From positions 1 to 51,363 of the forward strand of contig JAGXHL010000046.1 in assembly GCA_024636215.1 (NCBI GenBank): a stretch of DNA of 51,363 nucleotides, written 5' to 3'. The DNA is from Deltaproteobacteria bacterium. GTDB taxonomy: Bacteria; Desulfobacterota; Desulfuromonadia; Desulfuromonadales; BM103. How positions within the stretch are numbered: position 1 is the first letter of the stretch; each line of letters begins with the position of its first letter. The translations under genes and the position numbers were made by a program. Positions 26,297-34,358 of the stretch are shown in pieces. The notes under the pieces are model-generated. The model did not search any database, was not told the origin of the DNA, and saw nothing but the letters and a program-made list of their open reading frames with translations.

Positions 26297-27850
26297 TCAA
26301 TCCCCGCCTTTGTCAATTTCTTCTACCTCTATTTCGGAATGATCGGCCTGCATCTGCTTTTTCACCTTCTTGCCGAAGAAAATCGGCAGAACGAAACCGA
26401 TGATCGCAATCGTCCAAATGCCGATGGCCAACGGACTGCCAACGAAAATCGACCAGTCACCGTCCGATATCTGTAGCGCACGGCGCATGTTGACTTCCAT
26501 CTCGTTGCCGAGCAGGATACCGAGAATGACCGGCACCAACGGTATCCCGAGCTTGCGCAACCCCCAGCCTGCAAAGCCGAAACCGACCATCATCATGACG
26601 TCGAAAGTCGAGCCGGTGAGACCGTAGATACCGACGAAAGAGATCATCGCCACGACCGGCATCAGGATCCGCGTCGGAATCAGCAGCACCCGGGTGAACA
26701 GACCGACCATTGGCAGGTTCAGCGCCAGCAGCATGAAGTTGGCAATAAAGAGCGCTGCGATCAGACCCCAGACGACATCGGGGTTGTTCCTGAACAATAG
26801 CGGGCCCGGGGTAATATTGAGCTGAAGCAGTACCGCGAGCAGGACTGCGGTGGTCCCGGAACCCGGCACGCCGAGGGCCAGCATCGGTACCAGCGCCCCG
26901 CCGGCAGCCGCGTTGTTGCCGACTTCGGGGGCGATGAGTCCGCGCGGATCCCCCTTGCCGAAGGTCTTGCCTTCACGGTCAACGGTATTCTTTTCCACCG
27001 AATAGGAGAGGAAGGATCCGAGCGATGCCCCAGCCCCCGGCAAGACGCCGGCAAGGAAACCGATAATGGTCGAGCGGAACATCGTGCCGCCGGAACGTTT
27101 CAGGATGCCGAAGTCGGGCAACAACTTTCCGATCTTCGCTCCGGACTTGGCCGCGGCTCCGCCTTGATGATGCTCGATAAAAATCAGGACCTCACTGATG
27201 GCGAACAGGCCGACAATTGCGATCAAAAAATCGATCCCATCGTAGAGATGAATTTGACCAAAGGTGAAGCGTTCCGAACCGGTCTGCGAATCGCTGCCGA
27301 TCATCGCAATACCAAGACCCAGCGCGGCAGCTATTGCTGATTTCGCCTGGTTGCTGGCGGTGACGCCACCCAGGGTCGCGAAGGCCATCGTGAACAGCGC
27401 GAAATACTCCGCCGGACCGAACAACAACGCGATCTTGACCAGTTGCGGCGCGATCAGCACCAGGCCCCAGGTCGCGAAAAAGGAGCCGACAAACGAGGCG
27501 ATACCGGACAACGCCAGCGCCTCTCCAGCCCGGCCCTGAAGGGCCATCGGGTGCCCGTCCAGACAGGTCATCATCGCCGGTTCGTCGCCGGGGATATTCA
27601 GCAGGATCGAACTGATCCGTCCACCATACATGGCACCGTAGTAGACGCTGGTCAGCAGGATCAAAGACGGTGTCGCGCCGAGTCCCAGGGTGAACGCAAT
27701 GGGGATGAGAATCGCGACACCATTGGCTGGGCCAAGGCCCGGTAACGCCCCCATGAGCGTGCCGAGAAAACAGCCAAGAAGCGCCAGCAAGAGGTTCTGG
27801 GTGGTCAATGCGATGGCGAACCCGTCAGCCAGATTTGTGAAAATGTCCAT
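26297..27850 (-). CDS. TctA-family large membrane permease, second set
   Basis: A 517-residue permease with about twelve helices and the family blocks GALPGLGPANGVAILIP near 34-50, GGRISSILLNIPGDEPAMMT, LPGAGASLGSFLSYSVEK and LVPMLALGVPGSGTTAVLLAV. The C-terminus is a charged tail (KKVKKQMQADHSE onward). It is the third gene of a tctC-tctB-tctA unit read from the right. The substrate is unknown; a carboxylic acid is expected from the family, and the linked CitA/DcuS-type sensor agrees. Confidence 0.92.
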   Translation of the reverse strand: MDIFTNLADGFAIALTTQNLLLALLGCFLGTLMGALPGLGPANGVAILIPIAFTLGLGATPSLILLTSVYYGAMYGGRISSILLNIPGDEPAMMTCLDGHPMALQGRAGEALALSGIASFVGSFFATWGLVLIAPQLVKIALLFGPAEYFALFTMAFATLGGVTASNQAKSAIAAALGLGIAMIGSDSQTGSERFTFGQIHLYDGIDFLIAIVGLFAISEVLIFIEHHQGGAAAKSGAKIGKLLPDFGILKRSGGTMFRSTIIGFLAGVLPGAGASLGSFLSYSVEKNTVDREGKTFGKGDPRGLIAPEVGNNAAAGGALVPMLALGVPGSGTTAVLLAVLLQLNITPGPLLFRNNPDVVWGLIAALFIANFMLLALNLPMVGLFTRVLLIPTRILMPVVAMISFVGIYGLTGSTFDVMMMVGFGFAGWGLRKLGIPLVPVILGILLGNEMEVNMRRALQISDGDWSIFVGSPLAIGIWTIAIIGFVLPIFFGKKVKKQMQADHSEIEVEEIDKGGD

Positions 27851-27862
27851 TGACTTACCCCT

Positions 27863-28294
27863 TTAAAATCCGAATGGTCCCTTGGCCAGCGACAGGCCGA
27901 GGATCAGGTGAAAGACCAGGTAGATGCCCGCGGAGGTCGCGACACCGGTGATCAGAGAACTGAGCGGTCTGGTCCCCAGTCGCCATGACAGATAAGCGGT
28001 GGCGAAGACAGTCGCGATGACAAACCCGACCTTGGTTAAAGCCCAGCCATAAAGAAACATCACCGCTGTGGCGAAGATGATCTCAATGAAGTTCACAAGG
28101 TTTGGCCAGTCCGGCTCAGCGTCGGGACGCAGCAGGAGGTACAGCGAACAGATCGCGAGTACGGTCCCGACGATATAAGGGAAGGCCCGCGGGCCGACGA
28201 CATCAATCATGAAACTGTCGGGGATGATTGACGTCGCCCAGAAATAAAACGCCGCAAGCGCCAGGCCGAAAAGGCCGAATATCCGGTCGCTCAT
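27863..28294 (-). CDS. TctB-family small membrane subunit, second set
   Basis: A 143-residue protein with four membrane segments (about 8-20, 34-54, 74-95, 105-130) and the TctB-type motif VGPRAFPYIVG near 32-43. It is 12 bp upstream of tctA2 and 75 bp downstream of tctC2, with a stem-loop in the latter gap. AAAGAGGA lies just before the ATG. Confidence 0.85.
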   Translation of the reverse strand: MSDRIFGLFGLALAAFYFWATSIIPDSFMIDVVGPRAFPYIVGTVLAICSLYLLLRPDAEPDWPNLVNFIEIIFATAVMFLYGWALTKVGFVIATVFATAYLSWRLGTRPLSSLITGVATSAGIYLVFHLILGLSLAKGPFGF

Positions 28295-28330
28295 GAGATC
28301 CTCTTTTCTTTAACGATTTGAAATACTAAA

Positions 28331-28359
28331 GAGGCTGCCCCATATTTCAGGGCAGCCTC
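28331..28359 (-). promoter_or_regulatory. Intercistronic stem-loop after the second tctC
   Basis: A 10-bp stem (GAGGCTGCCC / GGGCAGCCTC) with a 9-base loop, between tctC2 and tctB2. As after the first tctC, no T-run follows in the direction of transcription. Confidence 0.65.
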
Positions 28360-28369
28360 GCTGCTGAGA

Positions 28370-29344
28370 TTACTTGAGAATGCCGATTTCCCTGGACAGG
28401 TCGGCGATCTCCTTGACGCTTTCCTTGACGAACTTGTCCGCATCCGCGCCGAAATTGTTGAAGGGTTCGATCGCTTTGGCTTCCAGGTCCTTTTGGAACG
28501 CCTCGGATTCGGTCATCTTCTGGATTGCATTCATCCAGAACGCCTTCGCTTCAGCCGAAGCGTTATTCGGCATGTAGAGCCCGCGCCAGTTGGCGCCGAT
28601 TGCGTCATAGCCCTGCTCCTTCGCCGTCGGAATATCGGGGTAATTTTTCAGACGCTTGGGCGCCAGGATGGCGACGATGCGGACATCGCCCGACTCATAG
28701 AAGCCGCGGAGTTCGGAGAAGTCGCCGGACATCACGTCAACTGCGCCGGAAAGCAGCCCGGTCATCGCCTCGCCACCACCGGCGTAGGCAACGTACTTGA
28801 GCTGGCGCACGTTTTTCAGACCGGCTTTACGAGCAACGAGCATCGGCTTGATATGGTCAAATCCACCAACCGAAGAACCACCCGCGATACCAACCGAACG
28901 TGGATCTGCCAGAATGGCATCCATCAGATCTTTAAGATTCTTGTATTTGGAGTCCTTCTTAACCGCAAGAACGCCATACTCGGCGCCAAAGGTTGCCAGC
29001 CAGTGCACGTCGTCCGCAGTTGCCCCCCTGAAAATGCCCTGCGCCAGGCGCGCGGAGGTGCTCGTTGAGGCCGCCACGATCACATCGTTGTCGTTGTTGC
29101 GCTCTTTGGTGACATGGGCGAAGGCCACACCGCCGCCACCACCTGACATATTGCTGACCTGCATTGCGTTATCGATCAGTCCCAGTTCGAATAAATTCTT
29201 GGCCGTGGTACGGCAAACAAAATCCCAGCCGCCGCCCGGACCCGCAGGCGCTATGCACTCAGGGTTCTCGGGCTCGAAGGCCAGAGCCGGACCGGCCAGC
29301 ACCAACAGAACTAATGTTGCCAACAGTAAAATAACTCTTCTCAT
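28370..29344 (-). CDS. Tripartite tricarboxylate transporter substrate-binding protein (TctC family), second set
   Basis: About 324 residues from the ATG at 29344, which follows GGAGGAAGAT; the frame is open to 29440 but has no signal-peptide character there. The signal peptide MRRVILLL... ends after GPALAF. The mature domain has the classic TctC start ECIAPAGPGGGWDF, then NMSGGGGGVAFAHV and a GLLSGAVDVMSGDFSE region. It is divergent from the two-component genes; a 277-bp region with CATTTTGT repeats separates them. Confidence 0.9.
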   Translation of the reverse strand: MRRVILLLATLVLLVLAGPALAFEPENPECIAPAGPGGGWDFVCRTTAKNLFELGLIDNAMQVSNMSGGGGGVAFAHVTKERNNDNDVIVAASTSTSARLAQGIFRGATADDVHWLATFGAEYGVLAVKKDSKYKNLKDLMDAILADPRSVGIAGGSSVGGFDHIKPMLVARKAGLKNVRQLKYVAYAGGGEAMTGLLSGAVDVMSGDFSELRGFYESGDVRIVAILAPKRLKNYPDIPTAKEQGYDAIGANWRGLYMPNNASAEAKAFWMNAIQKMTESEAFQKDLEAKAIEPFNNFGADADKFVKESVKEIADLSREIGILK

Positions 29345-29533
29345 ATCTTCCTCCATCCGTGTGAATGTCGACCTGGCCGAAGCTCCGTCATGGAGCGGGC
29401 CTGATGACGTCGTTTCAATTCGGGGCGGGTCCCACCACACCGTCCGCCAGTTCTGCGGGCAATATGCAAACCCTGTTTTGAAATAAGAAATACCTTGTGT
29501 TTAAAAGACTGTAAACAAAAGGGAAATAAGTTT

Positions 29534-29559
29534 CATTTTGTGATTAAAACCCATTTTGT
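29534..29559. promoter_or_regulatory. Direct CATTTTGT repeats in the tctC2/sensor divergent region
   Basis: CATTTTGT occurs at 29534-29541 and 29552-29559, 18 bases apart, in an AT-rich block. DcuR/CitB-type regulators bind AT-rich direct repeats, so this is a candidate response-regulator site (inference). Confidence 0.4.
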
Positions 29560-29621
29560 TCATAGTGTTCACGGCACCTTTGCGTTATGCTGAATCGACA
29601 CGCTAAGGAGAAAACACCCCG

Positions 29622-31244
29622 ATGGACAGTCACACAACCCCCTCCGTATTCCGCTGGTTTCCCGCCACCTTACAGGCCCGTATGATCAGCCTGGTCTGCC
29701 TGCTGGTGCTCTTCCTTACCCTGGCCTCCGGGGTGATTTACACCACCATCATCGGAGACCTTCTGGAAGAACAGATCGGCAAGCGTGCGTTGCAGGTTTC
29801 GCACACAGTAGCGAAAATCCCGCTGGTCAAACGCAAGATTACTGCGCCGCACCCGGATGGCAGCCTGCAGGAACTGGCCGAAAGTATTCGCAAGGAGGTC
29901 GGGGCCGAATTCATCGTCATTGGCAACAAGCACGGTATCCGTTTCTCGCACCCGGTACCTGAACGGATTGGACGCCCGATGGTCGGTGGCGACAACCCCC
30001 CTGCTCTGGAAGACGGAAAATCTTACGTTTCACGCGCGGTCGGCACCCTCGGTCCCTCGATCCGCGGCAAGGTGCCGATTTTTAATGATGCCGACGAGAT
30101 CATCGGCGTGGTCTCGGTCGGCTATCTGCTGGAAAACGTGCACAAACTGGTCTGGGACCGGCAGCTCAAGGTCGACCTGTTGATCGGCATCCTGATGTTG
30201 ATCGGAATTTTCGGTGCGGTACAGATTTCCGGAAGTTTCAAGAAGGCGATTTTCGGCCTTGAACCGGAGCAGATCGCGCGCCTCTTCAGCGAACGCAAAA
30301 CGATCATCGAGTCGATCCGCGAAGGGATCGTCGCTATCGACCGCGAGGCGCGGGTTACCGTCACCAACCGCCAGGCGCTCGAGATTCTCGGCAAGGGCAC
30401 AGAGGAGGAGATCGTCGGCCGCCATATCCGTGAAGTGCTCCCGGGCGCCCGCCTGGGCCGGATTCTGACCGGCGGTGGCGAGCGTATCGACCAGGAGCTT
30501 GCGGTCGGCGATACGACCATGATCATCAACACTGTTTCAATGCGCGAAAAGGGTGAGATCATCGGTGCGGTCGCCTCCTTCCGCCGCCGCGATGAGCTCG
30601 AAATCCTGGCCCGCCAGCTCAGCCAGGTCAAGGAATATTCCGAGCTGTTACGCACCCAGACCCACGAATACTCGAACAAGCTACACACGATTGCTGGTCT
30701 GATACAGACGGGGCATAATAAGGAAGCTCTTGATCTGATCGGTAGTGAATCAGCCGGTTATCAGGGGTTGATTTCTTTTCTCGCTAAAGCCGTTCCCTAT
30801 CCTGTTCTGGCGGCATTAATAATTGGAAAGTACAACCATGCGAATGAGTTGAGAGTCTCTCTGGAAATCGATCCGGAAAGCCAATTAACCGACGTGCCGG
30901 CTGAACTCAACAGCGAGAAGTTGGTAACCGTTTTAGGTAACCTTCTCGACAACGCCTTTGATGCCGCCCTCCATAATATAGAAGAGCCGAGAGTCCGGCT
31001 CTCAATGACGGATGTCGGCAACAACCTTATCTTTGAAATAGAAGATTCGGGGAAAGGTATTCCAGTCGAAAACTTGGAACTGATATTTGAAAAAGGATAT
31101 ACAACGAAACAGGGTGATCGCGGTCATGGTCTGTACCTGGTTCGACAGGCGTTAGATTTTCTTGGGGGGCAATTTTCTATCGGAGACAGCGATCTTGGTG
31201 GAATGCTGTTCTCTGTATTCATCCCGAAACGGAGGAATAGATGA
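29622..31244 (+). CDS. CitA/DcuS-type sensor histidine kinase
   Basis: A 540-residue membrane kinase. The order is TM1 (about 22-44), a periplasmic PAS-like carboxylate-sensing domain (45-183, with GIRFSHPVPERIG and FNDADEIIGVVSVG), TM2 (about 185-203), a cytoplasmic PAS (225-325), then the phosphoacceptor His348 in THEYSNKLH. The ATPase domain has LLDNAFDAA, DSGKGIP and GHGLYLV. Such kinases sense citrate, C4-dicarboxylates or similar acids. It is divergent from tctC2 and overlaps its regulator by 4 bases. Base use changes from GC-rich to AT-rich near 30690, just after the H box. Confidence 0.92.
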   Translation: MDSHTTPSVFRWFPATLQARMISLVCLLVLFLTLASGVIYTTIIGDLLEEQIGKRALQVSHTVAKIPLVKRKITAPHPDGSLQELAESIRKEVGAEFIVIGNKHGIRFSHPVPERIGRPMVGGDNPPALEDGKSYVSRAVGTLGPSIRGKVPIFNDADEIIGVVSVGYLLENVHKLVWDRQLKVDLLIGILMLIGIFGAVQISGSFKKAIFGLEPEQIARLFSERKTIIESIREGIVAIDREARVTVTNRQALEILGKGTEEEIVGRHIREVLPGARLGRILTGGGERIDQELAVGDTTMIINTVSMREKGEIIGAVASFRRRDELEILARQLSQVKEYSELLRTQTHEYSNKLHTIAGLIQTGHNKEALDLIGSESAGYQGLISFLAKAVPYPVLAALIIGKYNHANELRVSLEIDPESQLTDVPAELNSEKLVTVLGNLLDNAFDAALHNIEEPRVRLSMTDVGNNLIFEIEDSGKGIPVENLELIFEKGYTTKQGDRGHGLYLVRQALDFLGGQFSIGDSDLGGMLFSVFIPKRRNR

Positions 31245-31921
31245 CGTTCGATGTGTTAATCATTGAAGATGACCCCAAAATCGCCGAAATACACAGGTAC
31301 TACACAGAAAAAATAGCCGGATTCAGTGTGGTTGGGGTTGCAGACAATCTTGAAGATGCTGAAAAAATGAGGAAACTGTTTGCCCCGGACCTGATTTTAC
31401 TCGACTTTTATTTTCCTGACGGTTTGGGAAGCGACATCATTTGGAAAGTCAGAGGAGAAAAACAGGCAACTGATATCATCATGATTACCGCAGCAAAGGA
31501 AATAGAAACTCTGCAGGAAGCGATGCGGGGTGGTGTGTTTGACTATATTGTCAAGCCGGTCATATTCTCTCGCTTCAAAGAAACCCTTGAACGTTATCGT
31601 GAGCATCGAGAAAAAATTCAAAACGACAGGAGTCTTGATCAAAAAGCGATAGATCGTTTGCTGTACCCTTTCAAGGAGAGGAATCCAGGTGAGCCGAGCC
31701 TCCCGAAAGGTGTGGATCCTTTGACATTGCAAAAGGTTCTTGCTGTCTTTAAACAACCTCACCCGCAAGGGTTGAGCGCTGAAGTTATCGGCAAAACAAT
31801 TGGAACCAGTCGTACGACCGCCAGACGTTATCTGGAATATCTTGCTTCGACTGGTCAATTGGATGCAGAACTTGTTTACGGTTCTGTAGGGCGGCCGGAG
31901 CGAAAATATTTCAAAGAATAA
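31241..31921 (+). CDS. CitB/DcuR-type response regulator
   Basis: A 226-residue regulator. The receiver domain has Asp10/Asp11 (IIEDDPKIAE), phosphorylation site Asp55 in LILLDFYFPDG and Lys near 106 in IVKPV. A C-terminal winged or helix-turn-helix domain includes SAEVIGKTIGTSRTTARRYLEYL. It starts in an ATGA overlap with the kinase. It probably activates the divergent tctCBA2 genes in response to an external carboxylate (inference). It is noticeably AT-richer than the transporter genes it faces. Confidence 0.92.
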   Translation: MTFDVLIIEDDPKIAEIHRYYTEKIAGFSVVGVADNLEDAEKMRKLFAPDLILLDFYFPDGLGSDIIWKVRGEKQATDIIMITAAKEIETLQEAMRGGVFDYIVKPVIFSRFKETLERYREHREKIQNDRSLDQKAIDRLLYPFKERNPGEPSLPKGVDPLTLQKVLAVFKQPHPQGLSAEVIGKTIGTSRTTARRYLEYLASTGQLDAELVYGSVGRPERKYFKE

Positions 31922-32000
31922 CATCCCCAATAATTGTAAAATTTATGATTAACAGTAACGCCTCGAACACTCCGGAACATATACTTATGGCATTTCCTGG

Positions 32001-32597
32001 TTAATCATCAGAAGATTTTTTTGAAGTTTCAGGTTGAATGACAGGAGTTCCCTTGCCCTCCATGATGTCGACATCCCGACCGAAATTGCGGAACTCATCG
32101 AGATTGCTGAACTCGCCCCAAGCCAGAAACTGGTTCGGCGCATTGACGAAATGAAAAACATTCTCGAGTATATTGAAGTGCTCATGCTCCTCCTTGGCGA
32201 TCCCCAGTAAGACCCGACGTACGGATTCATCTTCCTCCTTCGCGGCTGCCGCTTCATAGAGGCGGAAGCTTTCCGCTTCGACATGCATAGCGTAGCGGTA
32301 ACCTTCGAGATCATCAGAGACTTTTCCCTTGGTATGACCTGTTTCAATCAGTTGCTCGAAAACATTTTTGGTGTCTTCGAGCCCGGTCGATGTCGCCATC
32401 TCCAGAGGCCCGGAGCGGTTTTTCAGCTTCTTGAGCATGTCATAATGCTTCTGTTCGTCCTCAGCCAGGCCTGAGAAGATCGTCCGCAGGCCGGGGATGT
32501 CGGATTCAGCGGCCTGCTTGGCATAAAATGACTTACCATCAAGCTCCATCTTCATAGCGTAATCATAAATATTGATGTTTTTCTCTTCAGTACTCAT
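32001..32597 (-). CDS. Rubrerythrin/ferritin-like diiron protein
   Basis: A 198-residue protein with two half-repeats of a four-helix bundle. Helix ligands are visible in KMELDGKSFYAKQAA, AEDEQKHYDML, HVEAESFRLYEAAA and AKEEHEHFNILEN. Residues 150-198 form a polar tail; there is no rubredoxin Cys-4 domain. Family members act in peroxide detoxification or iron handling in anaerobes. The ATG at 32597 has GAGGAGAAAG upstream. It is monocistronic. Confidence 0.88.
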   Translation of the reverse strand: MSTEEKNINIYDYAMKMELDGKSFYAKQAAESDIPGLRTIFSGLAEDEQKHYDMLKKLKNRSGPLEMATSTGLEDTKNVFEQLIETGHTKGKVSDDLEGYRYAMHVEAESFRLYEAAAAKEEDESVRRVLLGIAKEEHEHFNILENVFHFVNAPNQFLAWGEFSNLDEFRNFGRDVDIMEGKGTPVIQPETSKKSSDD

Positions 32598-32956
32598 AAC
32601 TTTCTCCTCATATTCTCGGCATTAACCTGATAATAAAGGTTGCTCTTTGGCCTTGTCCTGTTTGTATCCATTTACTCGGCAGAAGTATCGCAGGCTCCGC
32701 ACTCGCTGCAGTCGTCTTTTGTTACTAAGCTGGAGAGTTCCTCTGCAACCTGAGGATGAAGCATATCGCGAAATAGCCGTCACGCAATGTATCGACCTCG
32801 ATATCGATTTCGGCAGCGGGCAGAAGGTTGCAACGCGAAACAGTTTCATTGCGCATTATCAAAGCAATAAAAATGCAAACCTTTTAATGATTCTTTCGTC
32901 TAAGCCAGCAAAACTATCACGCGGGCTTATGGAATAATCATTCAAAGGAGAATCAG
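32598..32956. other. Intergenic stretch with no supported gene
   Basis: A 359-bp gap. Open frames on both strands (32647-32937 plus, 32622-32849 minus) look like chance: no start context and no family pattern. AAGGAG at 32945 belongs to the next gene. Confidence 0.5.
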
Positions 32957-33289
32957 ATGAAAAGCCGAACAATCACCATCATTGGAATTATTGCAGCAAT
33001 CTTGACGACCGTCTCAGGGGTTGAACTCGCCTTCGCAAGGGGGGGTGGAGGAGGCGGAGGTTCCTGCAACAGGAATGGCTCCGTCACTAATGCTGGCTCC
33101 GGAATGTCACAAATGGGGAACACAAATCAGTACCAATACAATCACCAAAAAAAATATCAGTACCGTCAAGATAATGGGACTTTTACCGGAAGCCTTAAAA
33201 ATGGGAAAATGCAGGGAGACCAAGCTCAGTCAGGGAACCGGACCCAACTCAGAGACCCTTCCACCCATGAAAGTGATATATCGGATTAA
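32957..33289 (+). CDS. Small secreted Gly/Gln/Asn-rich protein, unknown function
   Basis: A 110-residue protein with a clear signal peptide (MKSRTITIIGIIAAILTTVSG, cleavage near LAFA|RG). It is followed by a run of seven glycines, one Cys, and a low-complexity region rich in Asn, Gln, Tyr and Lys. AAAGGAGAATCAG lies before the ATG. Nothing links it to a known family. Composition suggests a disordered exported or surface protein. Confidence 0.6.
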   Translation: MKSRTITIIGIIAAILTTVSGVELAFARGGGGGGGSCNRNGSVTNAGSGMSQMGNTNQYQYNHQKKYQYRQDNGTFTGSLKNGKMQGDQAQSGNRTQLRDPSTHESDISD

Positions 33290-33724
33290 TCATGCACGCG
33301 AGTACTTCATGAATATGGATGGCCACTCGGAATCGATCCAGGTGGCCATCATATTGTCGTTTAAAGGCCTCAATCAATAACAAGTCGTTGTTCTTAGCCA
33401 GTGGTGATTCATAAGAAAAACCCCACAGTCAGGAGGGGGAGGGCGACTGTGGGGCATAGGGTAACGGGTTTTTTTTAATGATTTTATATTCAAGGTTGTC
33501 GCAGACCCGTATTCCACAACAACGCGTTATTGATTATAAAGCTATCAGTTTGCTCAATAAAAACAAACGTGGGATTTCGTAAAATTTCAATCATCACCCC
33601 ACAAAATTCAACTGTGCAAACACACGATAACGTAAAATATTTTTAACCGTTCAGCTGACTTTTCGGGCCGGGGTTTGTAATTCCCCCGACCCAGCTGTCC
33701 TCTTGATGCCGATTGCAACGGAAT
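33290..33724. other. AT-rich intergenic region with two hairpins
   Basis: No gene is supported in these 435 bp. It holds a GATGGCCAC/GTGGCCATC palindrome (33316-33348), suited to ending the secreted-protein transcript, and a second hairpin at 33421-33454. The stretch 33460-33660 is AT-rich and could hold a small RNA or promoter; I cannot show one. Confidence 0.5.
33421..33454 (-). terminator. Candidate minus-strand terminator
   Basis: A 10-bp stem CCCCACAGTC / GACTGTGGGG with a 14-base loop. Read on the minus strand it is followed directly by TTTTTCTT, a good intrinsic terminator. It lies 270 bp beyond the stop of the minus-strand lipoprotein gene, so it may end that transcript or an unseen small RNA. 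Confidence 0.55.
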
Positions 33725-34057
33725 TTACTTTGACTCCGGGGTATCATTGACCGGTGATTCTTCTTTGACGGCCTGTTCCATCTCTTGAAGCGCCCCTTGG
33801 CGATCCTGTTGCGCTTGCTCCAGCTCTTGCACGGCTTTCTGCCGCTTCTGCTCAGCCTCGCTCAACTCTTCGCGATTTTCCTGAATTTCTTTTTTGGACT
33901 CTTCAATTTGTTCTTTGGCTTCTTCGATCTTTTCCCTGGTTTCCTCGACGGCCTCATCCATTTTCTCACCCGCTTCTTCTGCCGGGCCGTCGCAGCCGGC
34001 AAGGAAGAGGGCCAGCAAGCCAATGCACAAGAGAGAACAAATTCTAGTAGACCACAT
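33725..34057 (-). CDS. Coiled-coil lipoprotein
   Basis: About 110 residues from the ATG at 34057 (GGAGAATCCCT upstream). The signal ends in the lipobox LAGC, so Cys22 would be lipidated. The rest is an almost uninterrupted acidic coiled coil rich in Glu, Lys and Gln (EKIEEAKEQIEESKKEI and similar). Composition resembles small outer-membrane or Lpp-like lipoproteins. Specific role unknown. It is divergent from the phospholipase D-like gene. Confidence 0.75.
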   Translation of the reverse strand: MWSTRICSLLCIGLLALFLAGCDGPAEEAGEKMDEAVEETREKIEEAKEQIEESKKEIQENREELSEAEQKRQKAVQELEQAQQDRQGALQEMEQAVKEESPVNDTPESK

Positions 34058-34358
34058 AGGGATTCTCCTTTTCTGTTGGGTGGTTGAGAGTAACTTGTGT
34101 GTTCGTAACCAACAAAAACATAGAACGATCATTTGTCAACTTCCGGGGAAGCCTCGACCGGCTGTTCTGCCTCAGTCTGAACCGGTGGGCGAGAGGTGAG
34201 AATTTAGAGTGGCGATGGCATCGAGGACGCCTGAAAAAACTTGCCGGTTTCCTCCGATACAACAAGTCCATGGACGGGAGACCATTTGTGGGCGCCTGGA
34301 ACCCAGCTATAATGAAGTCGTGACAGAGAAACCGGCGTGTCAGGAGAAAGGACGATCG

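Noticed and set aside
32647..32937. Plus-strand frame of 96 codons before the secreted-protein gene
   Set aside because: Composition is not protein-like and there is no ribosome-binding site.
34209..34358. Longer N-terminus for the phospholipase D-like protein
   Set aside because: The ATG at 34359 has a strong Shine-Dalgarno and starts directly with the membrane anchor; upstream residues look random.
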